Positions 45,741 through 56,268 of a stretch of 64,000 nt of DNA are shown here, in pieces. The translations under genes and the position numbers were made by a program. The DNA is taken from contig CM036755.1 of the NCBI GenBank assembly GCA_020796225.1, positions 77,447,772 to 77,511,771 on the forward strand. The letters run 5' to 3'. A model generated the notes under the pieces. The model made no database searches. It was not told where the DNA came from and was given only the letters and a program-made list of their open reading frames with translations. How positions within the stretch are numbered: position 1 is the stretch's first letter; the number at the start of each line of letters is the position of its first letter. The DNA comes from Arion vulgaris (Eukaryota; Mollusca; Gastropoda; Stylommatophora; Arionidae).

Positions 45741-47757
45741 CAGCAATTGATATCTTTTGTTGAAGCCATATTGTGTGAAACGGCAGATCGACAGCAATTG
45801 ATATCTTTTGTTGAAGCCATATTGTGTGAAACGGCAGATCGACAGCAATTGATATCTTTTGTTGAAGCCATATTGTGTGAAACGGCAGATCGACAGCAAT
45901 TGATATCTTTTGTTGAAACCATATTGTGGGAAACGGCAGATCGACAGCACTTGAAATCTTTTGTTGAAACCATATTGTGTGAAACGGCAGATCGACAGCA
46001 CTTGAAATCTTTTGTTGAAGCCATATTGTGTGAAACGGCAGATCGACAGCAATTGAAATCTTTTGTTGAAACCATATTGTGTGAAACGGCAGATCGACAG
46101 CAATTGAAATCTTTTGTTGAAACCATATTGTGTGAAACGGCAGAACGACAGACAGCACTTGATATCTTTTGTTGAAACCATATTGTGTGAAACGGCAGAT
46201 CGACAGCAATTGAAATCTTTTGTTGAAACCATATTGTGTGAAACGGCAGAACGACAGACAGCAATTGATATCTTTTGTTGAAGCCATATTGTGTGAAACA
46301 GCAGAACGACAACACTTGATATCTTTTGTTGAAGTCATATTGTGTGAAACAGCAGAACGACAGCAATTGATATCTTTTGTTGAAACCATATTGTGTGAAA
46401 CGGCAGAACGACAGCAATTGAAATCTTTTGTTGAAGCCATATTGTGTGAAACGGCAGATCGACAGCACTTGATATCTTTTGTTGAAGCCATATTGTGTGA
46501 AACGGCAGAACGACAGACAGCACTTGATATCTTTTGTTGAAACCAATATTGTGTGAAACGGCAGATCGACAGCAATTGAAATCTTTTGTTGAAACCATAT
46601 TGTGTGAAACGGCAGATCGACAGCAATTGAAATATTTTGTTGAAACCAATATTGTGTGAAACGGCAGATCGACAGCAATTGAAATCTTTTGTTGAAACCA
46701 TATTGTGTGAAACGGCAGACCGACAGCAATTGATATCTTTTGTTGAAACCATATTGTGTGAAACGGCAGAACGACAGCAATTGAAATCTTTTGTTGAAGC
46801 CATATTGTGTGAAACGGCAGAACGACAGCAATTGAAATCTTTTGTTGAAACCATATTGTGTGAAACGGCAGAACGACAGCACTTGAAATCTTTTGTTGAA
46901 ACCAATATTGTGTGAAACGGCAGATCGACAGCACTTGAAATCTTTTGTTGAAACCAATATTGTGTGAAACGGCAGATCGAGAGCAATTGAAATCTTTTGT
47001 TGAAACCATATTGTGTGAAACGGCAGAACGACAGACAGCACTTGAAATCTTTTGTTGAAACCATATTGTGTGAAACGGCAGAACGACAGCACTTGAAATC
47101 TTTTGTTGAAACCAATATTGTGTGAAACGGCAGATCGACAGCAATTGAAATCTTTTGTTGAAACCAATATTGTGTGAAACGGCAGATCGACAGCAATTGA
47201 AATCTTTTGTTGAAACCATATTGTGTGAAACGGCAGATCGACAGCAATTGAAATCTTTTGTTGAAACCAATATTGTGAGAAACGGCAGATCGACAGCAAT
47301 TGAAATCTTTTGTTGAAACCAATATTGTGTGAAACGGCAGATCGACAGCAATTGAAATCTTTTGTTGAAGCCATATTGTGAGAAACGCAGATCGCAGCAA
47401 TTGAAATCTTTTGTTGAAACCATATTGTGTGAAACGGCAGAACGACAGACAGCACTTGATATCTTTTGTTGAAACCATATTGTGTGAAACGGCAGAACGA
47501 CAGCACTTGATATCTTTTGTTGAAACCATATTGTGTGAAACGGCAGAACGACAGACAGCACTTGATATCTTTTGTTGAAACCAATATTGTGTGAAACGGC
47601 AGAACGACAGCACTTGATATCTTTTGTTGAAACCATATTGTGTGAAACGGCAGAACGACAGACAGCAATTGATATCTTTTGTTGAAGCCATATTGTGTGA
47701 AACGGCAGAACGACAGACAGCACTTGATATCTTTTGTTGAAACCATATTGTGTGAAA
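45740..47757 (+). repeat. 51-bp satellite from a LINE C-terminal coding segment
   Basis: About 39 units of 51 bp. On the + strand each encodes AERQQLISFVEAILCET, closely resembling the AxDRQxWRSFVEALCxT end of LINE polyproteins. The last unit is followed by RHKED, again the LINE ending. Variants are a 4-bp insertion (GACAGACAGC) and a 1-bp insertion (CCAATATTG). Because 51 is divisible by three, the minus strand stays open in all frames (frames of 734, 657 and 509 codons) without being genes. Confidence 0.93.
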
Positions 47758-47921
47758 CTAGACACAAAGAGGATATAGATAAATATATCTACATTGAGAA
47801 GAGTACTAGAAAATGACACAGGGGGGATGAAGAGACAGAATGAGAGATAGAGTGAGATTGCCAAACTGTTAGCCCTTGGTACATTTCTTTTTGCATTGAA
47901 AAACTACAAGAATATTGATTG

Positions 47922-48240
47922 TTTGTTTGTTATGTTGGGGACTAAAGTCTCGTTAAGCTGTGGCAAGCCCTTTCAACCTCAGGACGAACCCTGTTGCGGT
48001 CTGGGCCGTGCGGTATATTTTCTCTGTAGGATACAAGTCGTTGAAATGTCTCCCCATACATTTTTTTCTTTAAAATAACTTATGCTATTTCGCAGCTTAT
48101 GCCGCCCCCTTAAGGAGCCGCCTGATGCTGTCGCCTCTCTGTATCATAGCACGACAAGGCCCTGGTTGCGGTTATATTAGAGTGTGAGACCAGCAAAAAG
48201 GAATATAAGAATTAACTCCTTTCGGAGAATTCAATAGTTC
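47922..48240 (-). mobile_element. SINE-like retroposon (family S2), long copy
   Basis: Flanked by a perfect 12-bp TSD GAATATTGATTG (47910-47921 and 48241-48252). It has the same GTTTGTTTGTT run (ACAAAC tail on the minus strand), CCTTTCAACCT block and terminal CTCCTTTCGGAG hairpin as the copy at 12189-12330. It also has about 170 bp of GC-rich middle (TGCCGCCCCCTTAAGGAGCC) missing there. Confidence 0.85.
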
Positions 48241-48336
48241 GAATATTGATTGATTGGTTTATCTTAATTTTGACATTGTTACATTGTTTCATATCTCAAC
48301 AACATTTTATGTGCTGTTGGATTACTGTAGCTGTAA

Positions 48337-48445
48337 CCATGTGTACATGTGGACAGGCACCTCAGACTTCAGCCATGTGTACATGTGGACAGGCACCTCA
48401 GACTTCAGAAATGTGTACATGTGGACAGGCACCTCAGTCTACAGC
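48337..48445. repeat. Three copies of a 36-bp unit
   Basis: CATGTGTACATGTGGACAGG followed by CACCTCAGACTTCAG is repeated three times with two substitutions. The 36-base period gives a short open frame (CTCGQAPQTSAM). Confidence 0.93.
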
Positions 48446-48474
48446 CATGTCTTTCTCCCATCTTTTTCTTACGC

Positions 48475-48836
48475 AGCAAGATCTCGGCTGTAGTGCACGA
48501 ACCCCGTAGCACAAGCGATGGTCCCCTGTGTAGTTTTTAAGATGGGGAAGATATTTTTGTAGAAATTTTACTTTTAATTTTTTCTTATGTATTTTGTCGG
48601 GCAGCGGCTTTCCAGCCTGCTCTTCCCGATTTTGAACTGCCAATGGTTCTTTTACCTGCTCAAATTGAACACGGGACCTATGTTTTATAGTCCACTTCCT
48701 ATAGGACTAGGAACTCGATCTCACCTACACTAAGATCAAGGATCTCTGAAAAATATCAGATGGCTCCACGAGGAGCAACCTGGTACTACTGGTACGAGAG
48801 ACAAGCACCTGACCTCTACGCCACAGAGAACCCACC
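48475..48836 (-). mobile_element. Possible tRNA-derived SINE related to family S3
   Basis: The minus strand starts GGTTCTCTGTGGCGTAGAGG, similar to the S3 head and box A. It ends with GTGCTACGGGGTTCGTGCAC, like the S3 core GGAGCTACGGAGTTCGTGC. The middle (about 48530-48770) is not shared, so it may be a chimeric or distant family. Confidence 0.5.
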
Positions 48837-48891
48837 TTTCGTTTATAAACAAGAAACAGTTTCAACATGAAAGCATAACTATTAATAACTT

Positions 48892-49206
48892 CATAATAAT
48901 AATAATAAAAATTCCTCTCGTACCGTTATACGTTACATAGGGCCTGCAAGTAATTTCTCCATACTGCTCTATCCTGGGCAACCTGCTCAATCTCCTCCAT
49001 GGAACTGAGACCGATATTTCCTGCCTCTCTCAGCAAAGTTCGTTTCAGGGTCTCCTTAGGTCGACTCTCTTTCTTGAACCCTTGCATCCCACTTCAATGC
49101 CTGCTTTGATATTCGTTGATCATTTCTCCTCAAGATGTGTCCAACATATCTCCATCTTCTCTTTCTTATAACAGTTGTCACTAGTGTTGACCAGACATGT
49201 CTCTGA
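48892..49206 (-). mobile_element. LINE family A short element, intact ends
   Basis: Flanked by a perfect 12-bp TSD TATTAATAACTT (48880-48891 and 49207-49218). Minus-strand 3' end is ACGGTACGAGAGGAATTTTT plus a TTATTATTA tail. The body matches the copies at 1-163 and 15374-16384 (CTAAGGAGACCCTGAAACGA, GAGATTGAGCAGG). The 5' end begins TCAGAGACATGTCTGGTC, within a few bases of the 5' end of the 15374-16384 copy. Confidence 0.85.
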
Positions 49207-49218
49207 TATTAATAACTT

Positions 49219-50056
49219 GTACAATCTTAATTGAAAAATCTGGCCAGCAATGGTGGAATGCGGGTGGGCCATTCAGAATCAGAACTGTTTGATTCGGCAC
49301 ACGACTTTGCTAGCGCATTTCCACCATGTTTGGTCGGGTATATTCCGTTTTCGTTTGTCTAGCTACTGAGTTAGTGCTTAAGCAACGCTGTGAGCTATGA
49401 ATGTTACATGGAATGCTTTTGCTGTGTCAACGTGCGTTTGTTGCGAATTTTGTTTTCAGAAAATGGCGGACAGCGGCTATGACGAACCAACTCAATCTAC
49501 CGTATGCAGTTTTTTGCGTCTGCAGAAAGCTCGATTTTATCGTGATTGATTTTCCCCTTCGACATGAATTGCAATTCAAGTGATGAACAGTTTTGTGTTT
49601 ACACTTTAGCGGCGGCCATATGCATTTATGCGATGCTGTTTGCTTTTTTGTGGCGGTACGCGGCTGTTTAATTCTGGAATTAGTTCACGACACAGGAGAC
49701 AGTTGTTAGCATTTTGTGTGATTTTCGTTGGCACAGGAACGGAGCAACTATGGGGTGACCCGTTGCAGTGAAGTTGGAACCGTACATATGAGCTATGAAC
49801 TTGTACCTTGAAACACAAGTTCATAAAATAAGAGTAACTAAAATGTGCCCAAATTCGTAGATGGTGTGACAATAAATAAATCAAGTGAAATATCTGATAT
49901 CAACTACAGATAATATGCGTGTGCCTGTGTTTCTGTATGGATTTATCAACTAAGTCTATTGGCACGAGCAGGTCAAAAGTTGTTAATTCCAGATAAGATG
50001 ATCTCATAAGTAAACACAATGTGTCATTCTGTCATCGAGAATTTGTTGGGTTAACG
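49219..50056. other. Unique, GC-richer stretch; origin unclear
   Basis: About 840 bp without repeats and with higher CpG content than the surroundings (for example TTTAGCGGCGGCCATATGC near 49606). It could hold an exon (see 49460-49501) or an old transposon; I cannot decide. Confidence 0.35.
49460..49501 (+). CDS. Candidate small exon, possibly DCX exon 3
   Basis: After an acceptor-like tract (TTTTGTTTTCAG) the sequence reads KMADSGYDEPTQST for exactly 14 codons, then GTATGC, a usable donor. Phase 0 matches the end of exon 2. The ATG at 49463 could instead be the start of a different transcript. There is no recognised domain and no homology I can name; composition looks coding-like against its neighbours. 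Weak evidence only. Confidence 0.25.
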
Positions 50057-51150
50057 TACATACACAAGTGTTCACACAATATACACATATATTCACAAGT
50101 GTTCACACAATATACACATATATTCACAAGTGTTCACACAACATACACATATATTCACAAGTGTTTACACAACATACATATATATTCACAAGTGTTCACA
50201 CTACATACACATATATTCACAAGTGTTCACACAACATACACATATATTCACAAGTTTTCATACAACATACACATATATTCACAAGTGTTCACACAATATA
50301 CACATATATTCACAAGTGTTCACACAATATACACATATATTCACAAGTGTTCACACAACATACACATATATTCACAAGTGTTCACACAACATACACATAT
50401 ATTCACAAGTGTTTACACTACATATACATATATTCACAAGTGTTCACACAACATACACATATATTCACACAACATACACATATATTCACAAGTGTTCACA
50501 CAATATACACATATATTCACAAGTGTTCACACAACATACACATATATTCACACAACATATACATATATTCACAAGTGTTCACACAATATACACATATATT
50601 CACAAGTGTTCACACAACATACACATATATTCACACAACATATACATTATTCACAAGTGTTCATCAACATAACATATATTCACAAGTGTTCACACAACAT
50701 ATACAATATTCACAGTGTTCACAATACAAATATACAAATATTCACACAACATACACATATATTCACAAGTGTTCACACAACATATACAAATATTCACACA
50801 ACATATACAAATATTCACAAGTGTTCACACTACATACACATATATTCACAAGTGTTCACTAACATATACAAATATTCACAGTGTTCACACACATACACAT
50901 ATATTCAAAGTGTTCACACTACATATACAAATATTCACACAACATATACAAATATTCACAAGTGTTCACACTACATACACATATATTCACAAGTGTTCAC
51001 ACTACATACACATATATTCACAAGTGTTCACACTACATATACAAATATTCACAAGTGTTCACCTAACATATACAAATATTCACAAGTGTTCACACTACAT
51101 ACACATATATTCACAAGTGTTCACATAACATATACAAATATTCACAAGGT
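50057..51150. repeat. 31-bp satellite array
   Basis: About 35 units of 31 bp (CACAAGTGTTCACACAACAT then ACACATATATT). Some units lack the CACAAGTGTT part and are 18 bp long. Thirty-one is not a multiple of three, so all three + frames show the same periodic peptide (YTYIHKCSHNIHIYSQVFTQ); the 377-codon frame is an artefact. Confidence 0.95.
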
Positions 51151-51345
51151 TTGACCTAATATCTGAAGTATTAACTTAACGTATATAAATGCTCAACTAA
51201 CATTCAACATTGTTCGTGTATTCAAAATGAGTCACTTAACGTTCACAAATGAGCAGTTAACATTAACAAGGTTTAAATTAATTTTCACAAGTGCTCAATG
51301 AAAGACTCAGCTGTAAATGTAGCTTTACTTCATGAGTTTAGGTAA
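51150..51345. repeat. Decayed flank of the 31-bp array
   Basis: AACATTCAACA, ATTCACAAG and GTGCTCA fragments persist in degenerate form, suggesting older units. Confidence 0.4.
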
Positions 51346-51349
51346 GAAA

Positions 51350-51715
51350 TACTGAACTGTGACATAAACTACTGAACTGTGACATAAACTTCTGAACTGT
51401 GACATAAACTACTGAACTGTGACATAAACTTCTGAACTGTGATATAAACTACTGAACTGTGACATAAACTTCTGAACTGTACATAAACTACTGAACTGTG
51501 CATAAACTCTGAACTGTGACATAAATACTGAACTGTGACATAAACTACTGAACTGTGCATAAACTCTGAACTGTGACATAAACTCTGAACTGTGACATAA
51601 ATCATCTAACTCGAATGACATAAATTACTGAACTGTGACATAAACTCTGAACTGTGCATAAACTACTGAACTGTGGCATAAACTTCTGAACTGTGGCATA
51701 AACTACTGAGTCAAC
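51350..51715. repeat. 20-bp minisatellite
   Basis: About 18 copies of CTGAACTGTGACATAAACTA, with an alternating A/T after the final ACT and several one-base deletions in the centre. Confidence 0.95.
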
Positions 51716-51849
51716 ATAACTCTTTTATTATCAAGTATTGAATTAATATTCCTCAGTGTTCAGTTAACATTAACAAGAGTTTATTTAAAGTTTACAAACA
51801 TTAATTTCAGGTCTATAAGTTCGGAAGTCACAGATCGGAGTTTTAAATC

Positions 51850-52855
51850 TACATTCACAACTGCTTGGTTCACATAGTTTTAAATCAACATTCACAACTG
51901 CTTGGTTACATGTTTTAAATCTACATTCACAACTGCTTGGTTACATAGTTTTATAAACTACATTCACAACTGCTTGGTTCACATAGTTTTATATCTACAT
52001 TCACAACTGCTTGGTTCACATAGTTTTAAATCTACATTCACAACTGCTTGGTTCACATAGTTTTATATCTACATTCACAACTGCTTGGTTCACATAGTTT
52101 TATATCTACATTCACAACTGCTTGGTTCACATAGTTTTATATCTACATTCACAACTGCTTGGTTCAATAGTTTTATATCACATTCACAACTGCTTGGTTC
52201 ACATGTTTTATATCTACATTCACAACTGCTGGTTACATAGTTTTATATCAACATTCACAACTGCTTGGTTCACATAGTTTTAAATCTACATTCACAACTG
52301 CTTGGTTCACATCTGCTTGGTTCACTAGTTTTAAATCTCATTCACAACTGTTTGGTTCACATAGTTTTATATCTACATTCACAACTGTTTGGTTCACATA
52401 GTTTTATATCTACATTCACAACTGTTTGGTTCACATAGTTTTAAATCTACATTCACAACTGTTTGGTTCACATAGTTTTATATCTACATTCACAACTGTT
52501 TGGTTCACATAGTTTTATATCTACATTCACAACTGTTTGGTTCACATAGTTTTATATCTACATTCACAACTGTTTGGTTCACATAGTTTTATATCTACAT
52601 TCACAACTGTTTGGTTCACATAGTTTTATATCTACATTCACAACTGTTTGGTTCACATAGTTTTATATTAATCTATTCACAACTGTTTGGTTCACATAGT
52701 TTTATATCTACATTCACAACTGTTTGGTTCACTAGTTTTATTTCATTCACAACTGTTTGGTTCACATAGTTTTAAATCTACATTCACAACTGTTTGGTTC
52801 ACATCTGCTTGGTTCACATAGTTTTATATCAACATTCACAACTGTTTGGTTCACA
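51850..52855. repeat. 37-bp satellite with two subfamilies
   Basis: About 27 units of 37 bp (ACATTCACAACTGCTTGGTT then CACATAGTTTTATATCT). Units up to about 52330 have CTGCTTGG, and units from about 52350 on have CTGTTTGG. A shortened CTGCTTGGTTCAC insert follows a unit at about 52313 and again near 52805. Confidence 0.95.
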
Positions 52856-52959
52856 TATAAAAAATCTTTAATTCACAATCTAATTTGTCAACTAAAATAT
52901 TAGATTTCAATTATCAATGTTTCAACTTTTATTCTCTAGTGCTGACCTCTCATTCACAT

Positions 52960-53100
52960 GTCAACTCACATTCACACGCCAGTTCACACCTCAAATTCAA
53001 AAGTCAGCTCACGCTCGTAAGTCAGCTCTCACTCTAAATCAGCTCACACTTGTAGATGAACTCACACTCGTAAATTAACTAACATGACAACTCAGATTCA
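52960..53100. repeat. Degenerate short repeat, about 26 bp
   Basis: Four or five eroded copies of CAGCTCACACTCGTAAGT-like sequence. Confidence 0.6.
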
Positions 53101-53154
53101 TAGACTAAAAAACTGGTTAGAATCGGCATTTCAGTACGAATGACCCCTCCTCTA

Positions 53155-53448
53155 CGATCAGCTCTCATATGTGATGATTTCCTCTGCCCTCATATGTGAT
53201 GATTCCCTCTACCCTCATATGTGATGATTTCCTCTTCCCTCATATGTGATGATTTCCTCTACCCTCATATGTGATGATTTCCTCTGCCCTCATATGTGAT
53301 GATTCCCTCTACCTCAATGTGATTCCATACCTCAATGTGATGATTTCTCTACCCTCATATGTGATGATTCCTGCCTCATATGTGATGATTCCCTCTACCC
53401 TCATATGTGATGATTCCCTCTGCCCTCATATGTGATGATTTCCTCTGC
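53155..53448. repeat. 25-bp minisatellite
   Basis: About 12 copies of CCCTCATATGTGATGATTTC plus CTCTG or CTCTA. The middle copies (53310-53340) are shortened. Contains the palindrome CATATG. Confidence 0.95.
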
Positions 53449-54245
53449 GTGCTAAAAGCACTAGTGTTCTTACAGAGCAACTCCGCTCCGGCGGCGATTT
53501 CTATTGTTCATGCAACTTAGAAATTCGGGTACCAATTTTCTGCCTTTGTGGACTGGTAAATTGATGGTACGGGAATTTGAATCCTAATATCCTTGTTGAC
53601 AGATCCCAGATTACTAAATTTGTTGCAAAGCTAACTTCCGTTTACCAACAAAATGATTCACACTGAATGCTAGTCATCCCAAACTAGGAACCCGGATTCC
53701 CAATACAATTTACTTTCATAAACTAGAAAACCACATTCAAAGTAACACTTTCAAACTAAGAACCCGGAATATCACTAAAAATTACATTCACAAACTAGGA
53801 ACCATAACTCCTATTAAAAGTGACATTTACTAATTTGGAACCCGGATTCAGCCTCATTCTTTGATAGCACAAACTCATGTTTATACACATTTTGACACAG
53901 GTATTTCCGTTGAAACACACGGCGATCGGCATCGATTGTCTCCTGGTCAACTTATGACCTTGAGTTTATTTGTATAGATTTATCTGACATATTACGGTTG
54001 ACCTAACATTCCATGATTACCGTCACCATGTCACCCTACGTGAGACCACAGATAAATACCTAATGAAAACTGTTAGATCTGGGAGTAGAATTAACCAATT
54101 TTCTTTGGTCTAATGTGTTCTAGAAATTGAATAGCTAATTGATTTCTATCTCAATCCCTTCCATATTTCTGTCCCTTGGTTTGTGTTGATTATTGAAACT
54201 AGTTTTGTCCTTGCCAAGTCTAACAGGAATAACGTACTAAATCAC
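53449..54245. other. Unique sequence with traces of a degenerate repeat
   Basis: At about 53640-53850 CAAACTAGGAACCCGGATTC-like segments recur four times at 50-60 bp spacing, much decayed. A CTCCGCTCCGGCGGCG patch at 53480 looks foreign in base composition. No gene seen. Confidence 0.4.
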
Positions 54246-54246
54246 T

Positions 54247-54455
54247 GCATATCATACCGGCATATCATACCAGCATATCATACCGCATATCATGCGGCCT
54301 ATCATACTGCATTACGCATACATACTGCATACATGCGGCATATCATACCTGCATATCATGCGGCCTGATCATCTGCATATCTTGCGGCCTATCATACCAG
54401 CAGAGGTATCATACCTGCATATCATGCGGCATATCATACCTGCATATCATGCGGC
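54247..54455. repeat. Degenerate minisatellite around GCATATCATACC
   Basis: About 14 copies of a 12-15 bp core (GCATATCATACC / GCATATCATGCGGCC) with irregular spacing. Confidence 0.85.
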
Positions 54456-54601
54456 CGCTGTATCTTCTTGTCTTGCTGATTTATCTGTACTAGAGAACAT
54501 TTATAATTCTAGTACCTCAAGATGGTACATATTATTTTTTTTATTTTGTAAAGCTATAGTACTTTGATTTTACGTGTTTCGCCAGAAATATTGAACCACA
54601 G

Positions 54602-54868
54602 GGATCGCCAGTGTATTTCGGGCTTTCAAGGGGAGCACAAAATAGTAACACTGCGACCTACAAGGCATGTCGTAAGAGGCAGTAAAGGTGGGGCCTAGGA
54701 AGCTACCTAGTAAATTAAAAGTGTCGCAGAAATCGAATGTGCTGGCTTAATTGTAGACGCATAACTAGCACAACATACAATCGTTTTTTAGGCTCAGATC
54801 GCATACAAATCACAACGAATGGTTTAACAAGTAGTCCATACGGAGCGTTCAAAGAAGTAGAAGAAGAA
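54602..54868 (+). mobile_element. SINE-like retroposon (family S1)
   Basis: Reads GGATCGCCAGTG... at the head, AAGGCATGTCGTAAGAGGCA in the conserved block, CTCAGATCGCATACAAAT in the body and a GAAGTAGAAGAAGAAG tail. Flanks GAACCACAG (54593-54601) and GAACCAAAG (54869-54877) match at 8 of 9 bases. The body aligns along its length with 62575-62870 in opposite orientation. Confidence 0.8.
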
Positions 54869-54877
54869 GAACCAAAG

Positions 54878-55229
54878 AGATGAACAATAAGAAAGATAAT
54901 AATCATCATTATTCAACACAGAACATAATTAACATTAACAATTAACATTAACAATTATGTTTTTTTTTCTAGAACTGTCTTTCTCTAATGTTTAATGTCA
55001 GTTCTAAAATGTGTTTTCTACTTTCATAACTCAACATTTAATCCGTCGATACTTATATATAGTTGGTTGATTCAGTGCTAGGGTCAATGAGCTGGTACTA
55101 AGCAAGAACATACTTCACTTCCATGTGATGGCCTTGGAAACAGATTGCTACACTGTTGTCGGGAAATGCGGGTTCAAAGGGTAGCTTCAAGGGGAAGCTA
55201 CCGTGCGATTATATAGTAGTGTAAGCGTC
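54878..55229. other. No gene seen; possible upstream LINE debris
   Basis: AT-rich to 55070, then a stretch (55080-55229) that may belong to the LINE that follows, too decayed to read. Confidence 0.4.
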
Positions 55230-55890
55230 TGAAACATAGAAACGTCTGGCACAGATGTGGTATTGGCTAAGTCACAAAACTGAAGGTATATCGAGCTGTC
55301 GTGCTCCCAGTTCTTCTTCACGCATGCGAAACTTGGACTGTATATCAGCGACACGCAAGGAAGCTAAACCACTTTCACACAGTCTGCCTTAGGAAAATAA
55401 TGAACATCAAATGGCAGGATATGATCCCAGACACAGAGATCCTAAAAAGAGCTGCTCTCCCCAGCATCTATTCAATCATGATGCAGTCCCATACACGATG
55501 GGCAAAACATGTGGCTCGAATGCCGGATTGCAGAATACCCAAACGACTCTTTTATGGAGAGCTGAATAGCGTTAAACGCTCCCAGAGTGGTCAGAAAAAG
55601 CGATTCAAAGACACACTCAAGAACTCGATGAAATCCTTTGACATAATGTCGACAGCTGGGAGAATGTTGCTCAAGAAAGGTAAGCCTGGCGCACACTTCT
55701 TCGACATGGTTCCTCGGCCTGCGAGGCAGGTAGAACAGCACGGATGGAACAAAAACGTCAAAATAGAAAGGCAGTAAAACGCCCCACAAGTCAAGTATAC
55801 CTTGCCCACACTGTACAAGAGCATTTCAAGCCCACATCGGGCTCACTAGTTATCTACGCACACACAGACAAACATAACGCAACTACATTT
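55230..55890 (+). mobile_element. LINE RT tail with C-terminal zinc-finger
   Basis: A 158-codon frame (55301-55777) reads LPVLLHACETWTVYQRHARK, LRKIMNIKWQDMIPDTEIL, AALPSIYSIMMQ, RIPKRLFYGELNSVKRSQSG and KKRFKDTLKNSMKSFDI. A frameshift later, 55803-55865 encodes CPHCTRAFQAHIGLTSYLRT plus His. In the C2H2 pattern the first His is replaced by Tyr. The relative at 14096-14514 shares the LPSI...GEL..GKR block. The RT catalytic core is missing, so this is a 5'-truncated dead copy. Confidence 0.9.
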
Positions 55891-55911
55891 CCTTGAATGA
55901 AAATTGTGTGG

Positions 55912-56268
55912 TCATCATCACCCGTATTGGACGAGCATCAGTGTAAGCGCTGCTACAAATGTGGACATCATCAGCCCTGATGGACGAGCAAAAGTGTAAG
56001 CGCTGCTACAAATGTTACATCACACCGTGATGGACGAGCATCAGTGTAAGCCTGCTACAAATATGGACATCATCAGCCGTTGGACGAGCAAAGTGTAAGC
56101 CTGCTACAAATGTGGACATCATCACCCGTGATGGACGAGCATCAGTGTAAGCGCTGCTACAAATGTGGACATCATCAGCCGTGATGGACGAGCATCAGTG
56201 TAAGCGCTGCTACAAATGTGGACATCATCAGCCGTGATGGACAAGCATCAGTGTAAGCCCTACTACAA
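55912..56268 (+). repeat. 53-bp array seeded by a LINE 3' end
   Basis: About six to seven units of 53 bp (GTGGACATCATCAGCCGTGA then TGGACGAGCATCAGTGTAAG, CGCTGCTACAAAT). The first, GTGGTCATCATCACCCGTAT, directly follows the LINE with the zinc finger. It resembles the GTTGTCATCATCGCTTGCGA sequence behind the other finger-bearing LINE end (about 17240). Confidence 0.85.

Noticed and set aside
48246..48509. Small cysteine-rich protein CTCGQAPQTSAM
   Set aside because: Three 36-bp repeats only; no start, splice or family support.
50021..51154. A 377-codon + strand frame (YTYIHKCSHNIHIYSQVFTQ repeats)
   Set aside because: The 31-bp unit lacks stops in this orientation and its period makes all three frames read the same peptide; no start context, splice signals or known domain.
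53494..53565. Possible exon after TTCTTACAG reading ATPLRRRFLLFMQLRNSG
   Set aside because: The acceptor looks acceptable, but the phase does not follow exon 2, no domain is seen, and the CTCCGGCGGCG patch looks like transposon debris.
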